DNA of 64,000 nucleotides from Mermis nigrescens (lineage: Eukaryota > Nematoda > Enoplea > Mermithida > Mermithidae): positions 102,001 through 166,000 of the forward strand of contig JAVLUZ010000731.1 in assembly GCA_036768485.1 (NCBI GenBank), written 5' to 3'. Of the stretch, positions 24,059-36,688 are shown one piece after another. The translations under genes were made by a program, and so were the position numbers. Below the pieces are notes generated by a model. The model worked only from the letters and a program-made list of their open reading frames with translations. It was not told the origin of the DNA and searched no databases. How positions within the stretch are numbered: the first letter of the stretch is position 1; every line of letters begins with the position of its first letter.

Positions 24059-24289
24059 GATCCCTGGAGTGTGACATGTCGCGTGGATACTGGGCCAAAT
24101 GAGGTCTTGGTTACCCACAGCTGTAATCGTACGGTAGTGCCGGTTTTTGCAGTTTGCGGCCTCTGTTGCCTGGTAGGGTGGTGCTCCCTGGTGTCCTAAG
24201 TTCGTCCAGCCATCCTGTATTGGCTGAGTTGTATATGGGTTACCAGTACTTTTCAAAACAAAGGGGCCAGGACATTTTCAACATTTATC

Positions 24290-24824
24290 ATGATGAACTG
24301 CAAACCTTCTATCTCAACCTACTCTGAGGTACCTACTACTGGTCAGGTAAGTAGTAATCAAAAGTTTGAAATTAATAAATGTAATAATAAGAGGTGCCTT
24401 ACTTGCAAAGATTCTCTTTTTACCGACGCCACGTTTCATAGTTATTCTAATAGTCGTTCTTTTCATGTTATTAGCTCATCAAACTTGTCTTGTTCATCCA
24501 ATAATATCGTCTATTTGATTTCGTGTAAAATATGCGGTTTGCAGTATGTGGGCCAAACATGTCAACCTTTTAGAAGTCGCTTGAACGGTCACCGAAATTA
24601 AGATAAAGGAAAATAAACTCAATACTCCTTTGGTTTCTCATTTTAACCAACCTAATCATTCTTACATGGATTTGAAAATACAATTCTTGGAACTTGTCTA
24701 AGACCCATCTGATATTTTTAAAAGGGAACTTTTCTGGATGAAATCTCTCCAAACTATCTTTCCTTTTGGCTTAAAAGACAATATTATTGGTTTTGGCAAT
24801 ATTTCCATGACTGGTACTGAATGA
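24290..24824 (+). pseudogene. Penelope-like element: GIY-YIG endonuclease part
   Basis: The frame begins with a Cys-rich segment (KCNNKRCLTC ... LSCSS) leading into NIVYLISCKICGLQYVGQT and RSRLNGHR. This is the GIY-YIG nuclease core with its associated zinc-binding cysteines, as found in Penelope-like retroelements. Near 24,600 the frame shifts. It continues with LVSHFNQPNHS, an in-frame stop, then FKRELFWMKSLQT and PFGLKDN, the usual end of this domain. The nuclease nicks DNA for target-primed insertion. It lies upstream of the reverse transcriptase, the permuted order reported for the Naiad/Chlamys clade. Confidence 0.75.
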
Positions 24825-27033
24825 GCCCCCATTTTAGCCAAGAATTTCGCAAAAAACCTTCATCATTAAGATTAATCATAAATTCCTTCTTTCGAGGAAT
24901 TTGCAAAACATTAAATTCTGAAAATGGAGCATTCAATTTGAGCAAACTTATTTTTGGTCTTTGGCTAAAAAATCTGAAATGTTTATGTAAAAACGTTGTT
25001 TCGTTATCCACACAAGAATTTTCATACAATGAAAAACGATGTTTTGGCATAATTTCCGTTATTTCATACTATAGGCTCTATAAACCCGTCTTGCTCACTA
25101 AAATTGATTATACTCCTAACTTTTTTCGACTTACTTTTAAGAATAAAGGTTCTGAAATCATCAACCTGCCCTAATCTTTCATTCAAAATGCGTTACTAAA
25201 CTCATTCCTCCTAATTTCAAATGTCAAGATCCTCATGTCGTTACATATCGTTTAACTCAACCCATTAGATCTAAGATATTAAATTATAAAGAGGTTATCG
25301 ACGAATTTTCATCAACTGGTGTTATTCCGCCTTGTCATCGTCACTCGTCCGCTTATGTTTATCAACCATGTGGTCATGTCATTACTGGCGATTTAAACTT
25401 TATTGGGGATCCTGACTTAATTTCTCTGTTCAATAAAGGTCCTAATTTTCGTGAAATTCCTCGCATAAATTGAAATGTTTGTGAAAATAACATTTCTTAT
25501 GCTCTCGATAATTTTGTTACAACTTGGGCCAAGCGAGAAAAAGCTCCTCTTCTTTCCTTGCTTGACTGGAAAAATCGAATCAAACAAATCGTTTCACAAA
25601 GAATTCACAGACTCAACAAATCAAACTTTCCGTCCTTTTCTAATTCTCTCCTCGGTAAATCTATAGTTAGAGAAAAACTTAAAAATTTACATGATAATTT
25701 TGTCATTACCGTCGCAGATAAGGCTAGCAATAACTTAGTCATCACATGTAAGCACCATTATTTAACGGTTCTTCGTAAAGAATTGGGCTATTTTTCATCG
25801 TAATCCTTACCCTCTAGTGGTACCTACATTTTATCTAATTTACGTGAAGAAAACATTATCTTTGACCATATTCAATATCAGAAAAATATTTTTTCTAAGT
25901 TTTCCAGCTCTGTTAGTGAAGAACGTCTTAACAAAAACTACCTTTCATGTATTGGATTCCAAAACTATGTACATAAAATTCCCTATAAAGCTAGGTTTAT
26001 CACTTCGGCTAAAAATTGTTCTACTACTTTCATATCGTCGCTAATTACCGAAGGCCTCAAGTTAGTCCGTCGTTTCTGGGAGAACTATTGTAAAGCAATT
26101 TTCAGAAATTCTCGAATTAAGAGATTTTGGTCTATCAATAATTCATTCCCTTTCATTAAAAAATTAGAATCAATTAAAAACATTAAATCAATTAATACAT
26201 TCGATTTTTCATCACTCTACACATCTCTCCCTCAAAACGAACTTATTTCCGCTTCTTTTGATTTCCTGGAGAAACCTTTTGATAAGAATAAATTTTTATG
26301 TACTAACGGTTTCAAATCATACTGGAATTCTTCTCCTTCGGACAAAAAGTCTTATTTCATCTTTGACATTGAAACTTTTACAAACAGTCTCAAATTTTTA
26401 ATCCAAAATTCATTTGTCAAATTTGGAAATAAAATTTTTCATCAAAAAATTGGCATTCCTATAGGGCTCTAATTATTCTCCACTTTTGGCCGACCTTTTC
26501 CTTTTTAACTGTGAATATAAATTCCTATCATCTCCAGAAATAATGACCTTGCCTATTATTTGAATAACGTGACTCGTTACATCGATGATATAGCGGCTAT
26601 AAATATTATAAATTTTCGTGATTACATCAGAGAGATTTACCCTACATCCTTAAATGTCACGGAAACTCTTTCTGCTTCAAAAGTTAGTTACTTAGATATT
26701 GAAGTTAATCTTTCTAAACCGATTTCTTACACGATTTTCGACAAAAGAGAACAGTTTCAATTTCCTATTGTCAATTTTCCTTTTTCAGACTCTAACGTAC
26801 CTAAAGGTCTTTTGTATGCTGTTTTTGTAAGTCAACTACATCGTTTTGCACGTCTTTGCTCTAAAGCAGAATTTTTCACAGCGCGCGTGAATCATTTGTT
26901 AGTTAAATTGCAAAAACAGGGTTATAACGTTAAAATTATGCGCCACAAATACATCAAATTTTGCAATAGCAACCTTTCTGATTATCCAGCGCATTCATAT
27001 ATTCAAAATTGCTTAAGACCATTTGAAATTTAG
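24825..27033 (+). pseudogene. Penelope-like element: reverse transcriptase part
   Basis: Several frames are pieced together by frameshifts. Visible landmarks in order are YTPNFFRLTFKNKG (about 25,110), GHVITGDLNFIGDPD and NKGPNFREI (25,370-25,460), VITVADKASNNLVITC (about 25,700), GIPIG and then NYSPLLADLFLFN (about 26,450-26,510), and RYIDDIAAIN (about 26,575) with the catalytic Asp pair. They are followed by FPIVNFPFSDSNVP and SQLHRFARLCS. These are typical of Penelope-like RTs, which prime on target DNA ends. Frameshifts and stops (near 25,175, 25,468, 25,803 and 26,470) make it inactive. No second GIY-YIG follows it. Confidence 0.8.
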
Positions 27034-27034
27034 A

Positions 27035-27860
27035 GTTTTTCTGTATCCGCCTTAATAATCTGTCAATCAAACTGTGTAAATAAAGCCAATATGTTAAAAT
27101 TATGCGTCAACAATACTTAAAATTTTCTGATAACGACATTTTGAAATTTCCTTCGCATTTGCACTGCGCCTCCTATCACATTTTCAGACGCGGTTCATAA
27201 GACATCCGTATGAGTAAGTAGCTTCGGTTTTCATTATAGTACGCTAATCATATGAGTGTGTACATGCGTCGGCATGTTCCCACGTCAATCCCCAAATTTT
27301 TATTTTTTCCGCCTTTTATCACGCTTTTTGTTCCCGTTGTATTTCCTCACATGATTGAACAGGCCAGGTACGGCAGTATTTCATGTGTAGGTTTACAATG
27401 ATTTATATTTATTTATTTTTACTTTTTCTTTAAAATATTGTTTTTGTTATTGACGTCATTACTATTATCAATGTTTTCAGAGTATTTGGGCACATCGATG
27501 TAGATTTTCTATTCTGTCATGCTCTTGCTATCTATTTACTCATTGTATTTCCTCACGTGATTGAAAAGGCTAGTTACGGCAGTGTTTCACGTGTAGGTTT
27601 ACAATGTTTTTAATATTTATTATTTTTATTTATTTATTTTTTATTTTATTCCATTCATTTATTCATCTATTTATGTAAATTCTATTAATGTTTCTTTTTT
27701 ATTTTTAATATTGATATCATTATTGTCATGATATTTATATTATCGATAATCTTAATTCGTTTATTTATTTATTTATTTATTTGATTATTTTTTTAAGTGA
27801 TGAGAGGCAGTCTAGCCGCCTAGACTGGTGCCGCTATCCTCTCTGATGACCTCATCTATT
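27035..27860 (+). repeat. Penelope-like element 3' region, duplicated
   Basis: A second partial copy of the RT tail (VKIMRQQYLKF... at about 27,085) follows the first. A block with TATTTCCTCAC.TGATTGAA and ACGGCAGT.TTTCA.GTGTAGG then occurs twice (about 27,345 and 27,548). TTTA-rich DNA and a hairpin follow. This partial tandem structure is common in Penelope-like elements. The exact element end is not resolved. Confidence 0.5.
27805..27855 (+). other. Stable stem-loop at Penelope-like 3' end
   Basis: CAGTCTAG / CTAGACTG form an 8-bp perfect stem with a CCGC loop, enclosed by GAGAGG / CCTCTC with a bulge on one side and GATGA at both outer ends. Penelope-like elements often carry hammerhead ribozymes, but the required GAAA core is not visible here. 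I therefore call only a structured element, not a ribozyme. Confidence 0.4.
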
Positions 27861-29677
27861 AATGATTCTTAATTTTTTCCTTTTCCTTTTCTACGTTCTT
27901 TGTTTTTTCTTTTTCTTCTCCTTTTTTAAGTTTTTGAAGTTTCAAAAAAGTGAGTTTTCGTTTTGTAATCCTGCCTAATTTTTCTTTTCATTTAGACTTT
28001 TGCGCCTCATAAAACATGTAATCTCTCATAATATAAGTTTTTTAGGTACACTTGTGCTATTTCACGCGTCCTTTTTGTTTCTTTCTTACTAATAGCATGA
28101 CGCACCTCTATATTTGTCTTTCTTTCTTCTTTTTCAATATTTGCATGTTTGTTTGTCTATTTATTTATTTATTAACTTATCTATTTTCTACTCATTTTTT
28201 GCTTCTTATCCATATTGATGACTTCTTACTATTTTAAAATAAGATGAGAATAAAAAACATACATAAATGATAGAAGGCAAACAGACCCCTTGTCTGAATA
28301 ACATATCCCATGATATGAACTGAAAATAAAATGATAATCGCTAACCGTCCAAATTTAGCGCTTCGCTTTTGATGTTGATTTATTATGCATGCACTTACAT
28401 TACTCGAAGTTCGAAAAAGCATGCAAAAATAGAACAGGTCGGCTCTTCGCGCCAATGCTTTAACGTGCAGTGAACTAACATAGCTAAACTAAAACTGGAC
28501 TAAAATTAGAACAGGCCGCGGACAGTAGATGTATAGCATGTGGTGTCCGACATGACGCTGCTAGCTACTCATGCAAATTGAAGGCAATAAAATTAATTGG
28601 TTCCGCCCGTCCTGGAAAACCGACTGTGCATGAGAAAGTGCGGCGCTTCGCGCCTGTACTTTAAAGTGTAGTGTGCTCTATTGTGTAGTAGTATGGACGC
28701 GCATATGGCTATCTTTTGTTTGGGTGTATGTTTAAGTACAGGGGGATGCAGAGTCCGGGAGTACTACTTCCCAGAGTGGGATGGCTTACTTCTGCATGAC
28801 CCTAAAGTACATATAGCTACCCTTGAAAGCTCTTAGAAAGATGATTCTATAATGCATATAACTATGTCATGTTATTGTTCAAGTCAAGAATAGTAAGCCT
28901 TCGAAGGCTAATTTTGCCGTTTATAGTGAGAATGATGTGCATGGCTAAATTTAATGAATAAATCAATTGAATTTAATCAAATAAATTGACTAAAATTAAA
29001 TCGTCCCAGAAAACTTAATTTAATATTGAATCTTGATCTTTTCCTTGGTTCCTTTTCATAAATTCTTCCAGTATCATTGATCAATAATGCATTCAGGCAG
29101 AAAAGGCTAACATAAGAGTTAGATTAATGCAGTGTCTGAAATAGTCTCAAGTAAACATTGCATGTTCTATTTAGGACGCTCTTTACCATCCCCATAGTAC
29201 GTATCAGTACCATCGGATGAAACGACATTTCGATATATTAGGAGGAGAAGCGATTGGAAAACGATGGTACGCCCTGAATATACATTTTTTCTCCAGCCTG
29301 TTTCCATCTTGTATACCTGAAGAAACTTAAATTTTTTCCTCATTCCTTCTCTCAAAAGAGCGCGCCGGTTTTTGCGGACACAAAATCAATGATTAAACGA
29401 CTTGCACTACACATTCTTCAAAGAGTATAAAAAAATCAGGCCGAAAAAACATGCTAGCAGTCTTTAGAAAATTACCATAAAACTACAATGCGAAATCAGT
29501 ATAAAGGTCTACTGACTTATGGTTTTAAAAGCGCGAATCATAAGTTTGAATTTTGTGCCTTACACACGTGTCTTGCGTATTAATTTGTTTGCAACTGTAT
29601 TCAGAGGGATATGTCACTCAGAACCTCAAAGGGTACTTACCTCCATGAGATAATATTCTATTCACGTGTGTGATATT
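27861..29677. other. Unassigned DNA
   Basis: T-rich low-complexity tracts (27,870-28,230) are followed by ordinary AT-rich DNA. Two loosely similar words with CTTCGCGCC...CTTTAA.GTG.AGTG occur near 28,440 and 28,650. No gene is recognised. Confidence 0.45.
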
Positions 29678-29837
29678 CATACATTAGCAGCGACCAAATT
29701 CTGGGGAGGGGTACAATGGAGCGAAATTGCCAAAAATCGCACCAAAAGTTCGATTCTGGAATGATCTATACAGTTAGGCGATGGGAGGGAGCCCGTTAGA
29801 TTCTTGGGAAGCCCGGACCCCCCTACATCCATGTATG
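29678..29837 (+). mobile_element. hAT-like MITE with near-exact TSD
   Basis: A 160-bp element from CATACATTAGCAGC to ATCCATGTATG. It is flanked by GTGATATT and GTGATATC. The internal AAATTCTGGGGAGGGG block links it to the family at 7,967. Confidence 0.75.
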
Positions 29838-30116
29838 GTGATATCCCGATGCCATGTTTAATTTACATTACCTAATAAAACTAAAAGAATGTATAGTTTT
29901 GTAGTTAGTGATTTTTGGGCCAGAAAGTAATCTTCCGGAAATTTGCACCAATAGCTTATTCATTTAACTATTTCAATTCCATTATATTTCCGAGCGGAAT
30001 TGTTGCATCACATTGTCCTGATCAACAGGAAGGTCCGTATTTACTTTGCTTGGAGTGCGTTTAATTTACAAAGTAGGTGTAGGTGTAGTTACTTTACTTT
30101 ACTTTGCTCTACTTAC

Positions 30117-32018
30117 TTTTTTCACAGTAGGTGCTTGTTATTTGCACTTGATTTGAATATTGCCTTGACATGAATGTCCTTTTTGTTCTATTGGAGCATT
30201 TTTTGGCAGTACCTTATTCTTCATTAGCATGAGTTGAATAAACCAATCAATAAACTTAAAGCAATCAGCAAACTCATAGAATGACTTGCCAAATGAAAGG
30301 CAATAATCGAACAACGCTGGAAAACAAGATTGGTATTTTATATGAACATGCACAATGCTAACATGACAATTCATCCCTAATTCAAAATCTCGGTGTTATG
30401 AAGAACAGTTAATAAAAGAAATTTCCTTCTACAACGTTTTTAAATTTAAATTAATTTTCAGTGTAAATTATACTCAACCATTGAGTAACAGAAAATCTAA
30501 ATTCAAATTTGCCATCCTGATGATTTGAAGAATAATTTGCGAAAAAATTCAATAAGTATAATCTCACAAAACTTCTAAGTGTAAAGAAAATTGTAGTCAA
30601 GCTCGTAATCATGATGTGACAGAATGTTTCAGATAAAATTTAAAAAAATTTAAGCTTCAGCAATGCTCTGAAACTAGACTAGTTTGCACAACCACTGAGT
30701 GTAAAGAATGTCTAACACGTGATTCGCAATCCTTATGGACAGACTGATTATCCAGCAGAATGTGTGGCCCTAAATAAGCGTAAAGCATTGCTAGAGTTGA
30801 GACCATACCCTTGCTCATAATTGAAGATCATAAGTTAAACCGACGCATAAACGATGTTTTAGCCCAGACTTAGAACTTTACACATCCAAGAATAACTCAA
30901 TATTGAGTGTAAAGAAATGCATCTTACTGCGATGTGTAAGTATAAAGACCATATTTATTTTTACATCAATCGGAACATCCTAACTCACAAACGGATAATT
31001 TGGTAGACAAGTTAGCTGCACACACATCTATTTTAAGCCCACAATTGGGAGTTTACACCTTGAAAATTAAGTCGGTATAAAGTGCAAAGAAATGAAATTG
31101 ATTACGGCGACGCGCTAAATATTTTAAAAAAAGTTCGCATTAGATAAGCTAGCAGATAGAAAACGGTCGAAAAACATGTTTTTTACCTCAGACTTTAAAC
31201 TTCACACCTCTAGATATGACTTTGTATTGATTTTAAAGAAACGCGTTTAAGTGCGATGCGTAACCCCTAAAAGTACTTTATTTTTATAAGACCTTGCAGG
31301 TCCTCATTTTTATAATCTAAGAAGCAAGTAAGCTAAAAAAAGAGGTGAAAATGCGTTTTTCATCCATCTTAAAGTGTCAACTTTTAACCCCTATGACTAA
31401 CTCCATATCGTTTATATCAAAACAAGGTCAACTTCAGTAGCCTCTGAAAGTTACCTTATTTCAACTGTAATTTTTAGGGTGCGACTGATCATCTGAGAAA
31501 AGATCAGTCAAGAAAATCGAAAAAACGTGTTTTTTCAAGCCAGAGTTCTTCACAATTGGCTTTCTGTGGATTAAGAACCAGTGCGTATTTAAAAACACAA
31601 AAAACGAATTCAGAGAAATTTATGCTCTACATTATAAATGCATTAGAACATAAATAGTCTGAACTGAGTCATTTACAAGCAGCCTTCTAAAAAATTCAAA
31701 TTCGACATTTGTCTTACTCTAGGGCTAGACTCGGCTACTATTGAAAACTTTTAGGTACAGATTCATGATTCACAGACCAAACGTTTAAAAAATTGGTCTT
31801 CCGCAAGCAATAGACAGAGTTTGAATTTTTAGAGTAAACATTACACGTACATTACATACTGGGCATTCGGTGTGAAGAAAAACAAAAAACATTGGCATCG
31901 AATTTTTTTAATATCTATCTTTAAAAAAAGATATCCCGTTATAGCTGTAGGGTTGCTCAGGTGTTAGGGGTACCCAAGTATTATATGATAGGTATTCACA
32001 ACACGCTACCTATGATAA
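30117..32018 (+). repeat. Long non-coding repeat, copy 2
   Basis: Diverged copy of the family at 10,485 and 56,390. It shares the CATTAGCATGAGTT left landmark, GTGTAAAG-containing sub-repeats and the TCCCGTTATAGCTGTAGGG end block. Its final hairpin is weaker (AGGTA...CTACCTATGATAA). No coding sequence. Confidence 0.6.
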
Positions 32019-33449
32019 CAACGCTAGTAGATGTCAATTTGAAAGATCAATCGTGTTTTCCGCATTGTTTTACTGTTGTATCTCATTCAGTGAGTTACCC
32101 TATACTGATTTTCTAAAATCATGCTAAGAGTACCTACTATCAAGGAAAAGAGCTATAATTGAACTAAAAGGAACAATATACTTGGAATTGTGGGTATGAA
32201 ATAAGGGGACAGGAAAGGTCAACAGATTTCTCTTTGTTCTTTTGGGAAAGTTAAAACCCTTAAAGCTATCCATTGTACGCGGAAAATAATTCTTTGCTTG
32301 GTATATTTCTTGATATTTATTACAGGCTTAATCTTGATAATATATTGTTTTATCATAAAACTCGACCCCGCGATCTACTCAGCAATGGATTAAACACGCC
32401 ATCACCATTAATACGATTTTCACATGATTTTAATGTGTGATACTGCATTGCTTGCTATTGTTCCATAATTACAGCTTATTGTAATACTGGTATTGTTTAT
32501 TAAACGACTTGAGTTGGCAATACTGATGTATGTATGTCTTCTTGCAAAATAAAAAATAAGCAAACCCTAAAATCCTGGGCAATTCAGTTTTTAACTCTAA
32601 TAAACGGCAAACTGTTCATATGTTTTTTGGTGAACCATGTATAGTAGAGCGCCGTTTATCAGAGGGTGGTGTTAATCATTTTTCTCTCTACATGTGGCAT
32701 CAACTTGTTAATACTGTACATGGTGTATCTATACGCCTCTCGCGCTATCAAGCGGAACGCTTTTGACCGCATCAATTTTGATCAATTATTCGCCGAGATA
32801 CGTAATTGGCGCTCTAGCCGATAAGAGGCAAATGTTCGCTATCAGACCGCGATGCTGATAGTAAGAAGCGCCGTGGCGACTTAGCCACTCCTCGCTGATT
32901 GGTCTCACTAGCAAGTCACGTACGTACCCCAAGAGGTATGCAGCGTGAGCTATCCTGTGGATTTATTATACGTCCCCTTTTCTTATCACATGAAACATAG
33001 GCGACATGACCGCTATTCCGATTAAGCCTGTGTTGAGATCGGAAAAATCAATACTGTATATAGACGCCATCTATTCAAAATTTTATTGGTCAAATTTTGA
33101 ACCAGGCCTATTTAAATTTATTGTCATAAGGATAATTTCTTTCTGCTAGAAGCTTCATTTTATTCACATTATTCTTTGGCCATCTTTCTTGCCGTTGGGT
33201 CGCATCTAGCTTGTATAGCTGTAATTTTGTCTGTTCGAACGACTTTTTCTTTTACTTATTTTTTCGTGTACATAAAGTTAGCAACTTGGCCACCTAGAAG
33301 TGGATTTTACAGCAGGTGGTTTGGCATTGGGGGACGGCCCCATATTTTTAATATTCGTTGTAAAATTCAGGTGACTAACCTTTTTAATTTTGTACTTTAT
33401 CGAAAATTCAATCATCCAATTTTTCGATCTAAAATCAAAAAGATTATAA
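32019..33449. other. Unassigned DNA
   Basis: A somewhat GC-richer patch lies at 32,640-33,020. No open frame with a recognisable domain. Confidence 0.4.
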
Positions 33450-33700
33450 TTATATTATTTTGGTCCGAAATAGGTCAGCTGACCTAGGGCAAATTTCGGG
33501 GCTACTTAATTACTGCTGCGTTAGGTATCTAGAGCTTAGCTGCCTAAATCTCCCTAGGTACGGACAAATCTAGGTCCGAGGAGTTTTTAGGTCGTAAGTA
33601 ATTTGAGAGTCAAGCAGTTGAATAAAGGCGAATCACCATGGCAACCTGACCAGCACTAAGTGTAGCCAGGTACTTAAGTAAGTCCCATAGGTACTTATAG
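33450..33700 (+). repeat. ~245-bp dispersed repeat
   Basis: Matches 56,925-57,175 in inverted orientation, from ATTTTGGTCCGAAATAGGTC to ACTTAAGTAAGTCCCATAGG. One end holds the palindrome AGGTCAGCTGACCT. Non-coding, MITE-sized; family not recognised. Confidence 0.7.
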
Positions 33701-34137
33701 TTTGTTGCCGTTTAGGTAGTTGTATGTGTGTTAGGTATCTCCACGGATGGCATGCTGTCCGTTTAGATATCTGTACATACAGCAATTACCCTCTCAGCGA
33801 CACTGCTACACTTACAATAAGTTTTACTTGAAAAGTCAGAACGCTTGCATTTCAGCAAAAACAGATTCTGAAATTGAAGTTTAAATTCGCAGATTTCATG
33901 ATATGACTCAAAATTCTCAAAAATTTCAATTCAAGTATATTCTCGTCAAATCTTTATGATTTTAAATGATGTATTTGATAAGATTTTCACGTTAATTAAA
34001 TCATCTCACAGTTTTTAGATTAAGCAGGCAGTACCTTCAGTAAATGGCGCACCGTTTTAAGGCGCTTTTATTAATTTTTTTCACAACAAAGGTGCGCCGT
34101 CTACTAGAGGGCGCGGTTTATAAGATTGTGACTGAAC
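33701..34137. other. Unassigned AT-rich DNA
   Basis: A short stretch between a dispersed repeat and a minisatellite. Nothing recognised. Confidence 0.4.
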
Positions 34138-34285
34138 TTGGCGCATTGTCACATGTTGGCGCATGTGACTTGTCTTACCTTGGCGCCAATCTCAATTTGG
34201 CGCCTGGTCTAAACTTGGCGCATGTCTAAACTTGGCCTATGTCTCAACTTGGCGCATGTCTTAATTTGGCGCATGTCTCAATTCG
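34138..34285 (+). repeat. TTGGCGCATGTCT minisatellite
   Basis: About eight degenerate units of 16-18 bp around the word TTGGCGCATGTCTCAA. It is moderately GC-rich against its surroundings. The overlapping open frame is a translation of the repeat. Confidence 0.8.
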
Positions 34286-34550
34286 GAGACCCGTTGGGCT
34301 TGGTATATGTATACTCGTATAAGTGTTGTACCATTTTTTATAAATAAAGGGCCTTCCCATCTCAGAATTGGTATACACTGAATGCAAACTAAAGATCTGC
34401 ACGGAAAGAAAAATATATCGGCTTATTGTTCGAAATAACAAAATTCAGAATAAATTAAGTAGATACATATAAACGAAATTTTTCAAAAATGAAGCAGTCC
34501 GAATTTTCGTTCGTTCGTGTTGCCTTCCCTCGTAAACACAATGAACGATT

Positions 34551-34917
34551 TTGGTGAAGCACAATTTGTACTTTCTTTGCAAAGAAAAATGTCGTTGCTT
34601 ATATGTGAAAGCAGACCTTCTTCCGGATCCCTTTTTACTGTGTAAGAAAAAGAAAACTGTGCGATTGTCCACAGGAGTTGAAGCTACGTATTACGAATGC
34701 ATCATTTGTCGTAATTTTGGAAATCCTATGGCTCGTATTACTGTCCATGGAAATAGAAATAAGATCAAATCCGGATCACGGACACAATCCACGTTGCGCG
34801 TCAATTGATCAGGCTGTAGTTGAGAGCAAAGGGCTTCAACGTGAAATGATCAAAAGTGCAAAAACTGGTACGAAGTCCATACAAGCTCATCGAGAGAAGT
34901 TGGCGGAAATTCCCTGA
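34551..34917 (+). pseudogene. FLYWCH-like zinc-finger remnant
   Basis: One frame reads LYFLCKEKCRCLYV... then TYYECIICR and GNPMARITVHGN. The next frame, taken up near 34,770, reads DHGHNPRCAS and then a helical QAVVESKGLQREMIKSAKT segment. The order Y-x-C ... C ... ARI ... H-x-H-x-P with a following helix fits FLYWCH zinc fingers, a DNA-binding type found in host proteins and alongside some transposases. One frameshift breaks it. I see no transposase nearby. Confidence 0.4.
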
Positions 34918-35084
34918 CAATTCCCAGTCGTTAAAATGCAAAAGCAAATCGAAACACTAATGCCCACATATATCAGTAATTAGGGCTACACATTATTGGT
35001 TGGAGAGCTTCCTTTCTATGCCCTCGTGTTTTATGAAATCTGATTCCTCACTAATTTTCAAAGTAAAAAAATGAATTTTAGGCC

Positions 35085-35955
35085 CGGATGACAGAACATA
35101 GGCTTAAATGTAACCTTAGGATAAAGTCGAGTTAAATCCAGCAAAAATCTTGGGTTAAACTACTTCTTGGTATGACAGAAAACGGGTCAACTTTAAACCA
35201 AGCTTGAAGTCGGTTAACATCTCGGGTTAAAAAATGTTGGTATGACACAAAGCGGGTTAAACCATAGGTGGGTTAAAAATGGTCGATTTAACCCGAGATT
35301 TTTGACCCTGCTCCTAGCAGGGTTAAATCTCAGGTTGTTTATCTTATTGCATTACTGGCCATACATGTTTTGATTCTGCTGAACTCAAAAATGAATCAGT
35401 TCTGTTTCAAACTTAAGAGCAAATAAAAAACCAAGTGCCTATGCTATAGATCAAAACAATTTTAAAAGCTCGAATTGTTTCTAACATACATATTCTACAA
35501 AACGGTCCGGTCACATCGATTAGATGCTGATTCAGGTTGAGGGATTTCTTATTTTCTTTTTAATTATTTTCTTCATTTTACGTCTTTACTAATTATATTT
35601 ATTACTTTGACCGATTTTCATTTTCTTATTTTCATCGCATACGCAATGGTTGATGAATCAGTTACAGCAATACTGCATACTACATAACATGGCCATTGAA
35701 CGGTTCGCTTAGCAGTATCTGTATCATTTCAGCAGTTCAAATGAACATTTACTGCCTTTGATCCATGTTCGGCATTGCTAAATACGCGTCAATCTCGTAT
35801 TAAAGTAATACAAAGTCGGGTTACTCTGCTTTAACCCTGAGTTAGCTTACCCGAGTTTAACCCACCTTGTGTCATAAGGGTAAAATTAAACCTAAGGCTG
35901 AATTTAACTGTGGGTTAGCTAATCCGAGAATTCCCGTTAACCTTGGCACATCTAA
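35085..35955. repeat. Fold-back element with GGGTTAA-rich arms
   Basis: The left arm (35,085-35,345) is full of GGGTTAAA-type words, and the right arm (35,810-35,955) of their complements TTTAACCC, with TGACAcAAgG-type spacers in both. The centre is AT-rich and non-coding. Architecture as in the element at 2,810, with a different arm word. Confidence 0.6.
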
Positions 35956-36547
35956 AATACTGTTTCTGATGTTCAGATGATATATCTTTTTCTAGAATAT
36001 GCAAACATAGAAAGTATTGAAAGAATTTCTAAAAATCATTGCACTGAACAATAAATAGTCAAAATAAATCACTTTTACTATTATTTATATTTAAACCGGC
36101 AATTGTGAGGGGTCAGGGTTATTCTGCATGGGAGGTCACTTGCCATTCTTAGAAGGTTCAAGGGTTTCATCAACCAAACCCTCCATTTCTCGAAGGATTC
36201 TGCATTAGGACCTTGTGAATTCTGGAGAATCAAACCAAAAGAGTGTTTTTGAGCGTCTTTTGTGAGTTGGAAAACCTATGGCTATGCGTTAAATGCACCG
36301 CTTCCGCTTGTTCTAAAAATGCTCTTTCTTTTGAACATGAAAATTTTAAAGAATTCCTGAAATACAAATAAAGCGTGATTAAATTGATGAATTATGGTCA
36401 GATATTGAGAAAATGGCGCGAAACGCCGAAAGCATGACACTTCAAAACGGGAAACAACCAAAAAAGCTTGACAGAACAATACTTATCCTACAATTTCTGT
36501 GGAAGATCACAAAATGCTGTGGGGGTGAGTTAAACAACTTCTGCTTG

Positions 36548-36688
36548 TTGGAAACATATATGGGCAGCGACCAAATTTCGAGGTTTAAAATTCCAAAGAG
36601 AAAAGAAAGAGGGGTCTGGGTGAGTACATCATATTCTCGCGAGGCTTGAGAGGGACTAGAGATTTCCCAATTATCCCACGCCCATGTA
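36548..36688 (+). mobile_element. MITE-like fragment
   Basis: It starts CATATATGGGCAGCGACCAAATTTC and ends CCCACGCCCATGTA, the same terminal pattern as the hAT-like MITEs. No clear target duplication. Confidence 0.45.

Noticed and set aside
23562..24256. Minus-strand frames of 88-102 codons
   Set aside because: Shadows of the TBP-like gene and of the 5' region of the Penelope-like element; no domain.
27805..27855. Hammerhead ribozyme at the Penelope-like 3' end
   Set aside because: CTGATGA is present, but no GAAA core or matching cleavage site could be placed in the hairpin.
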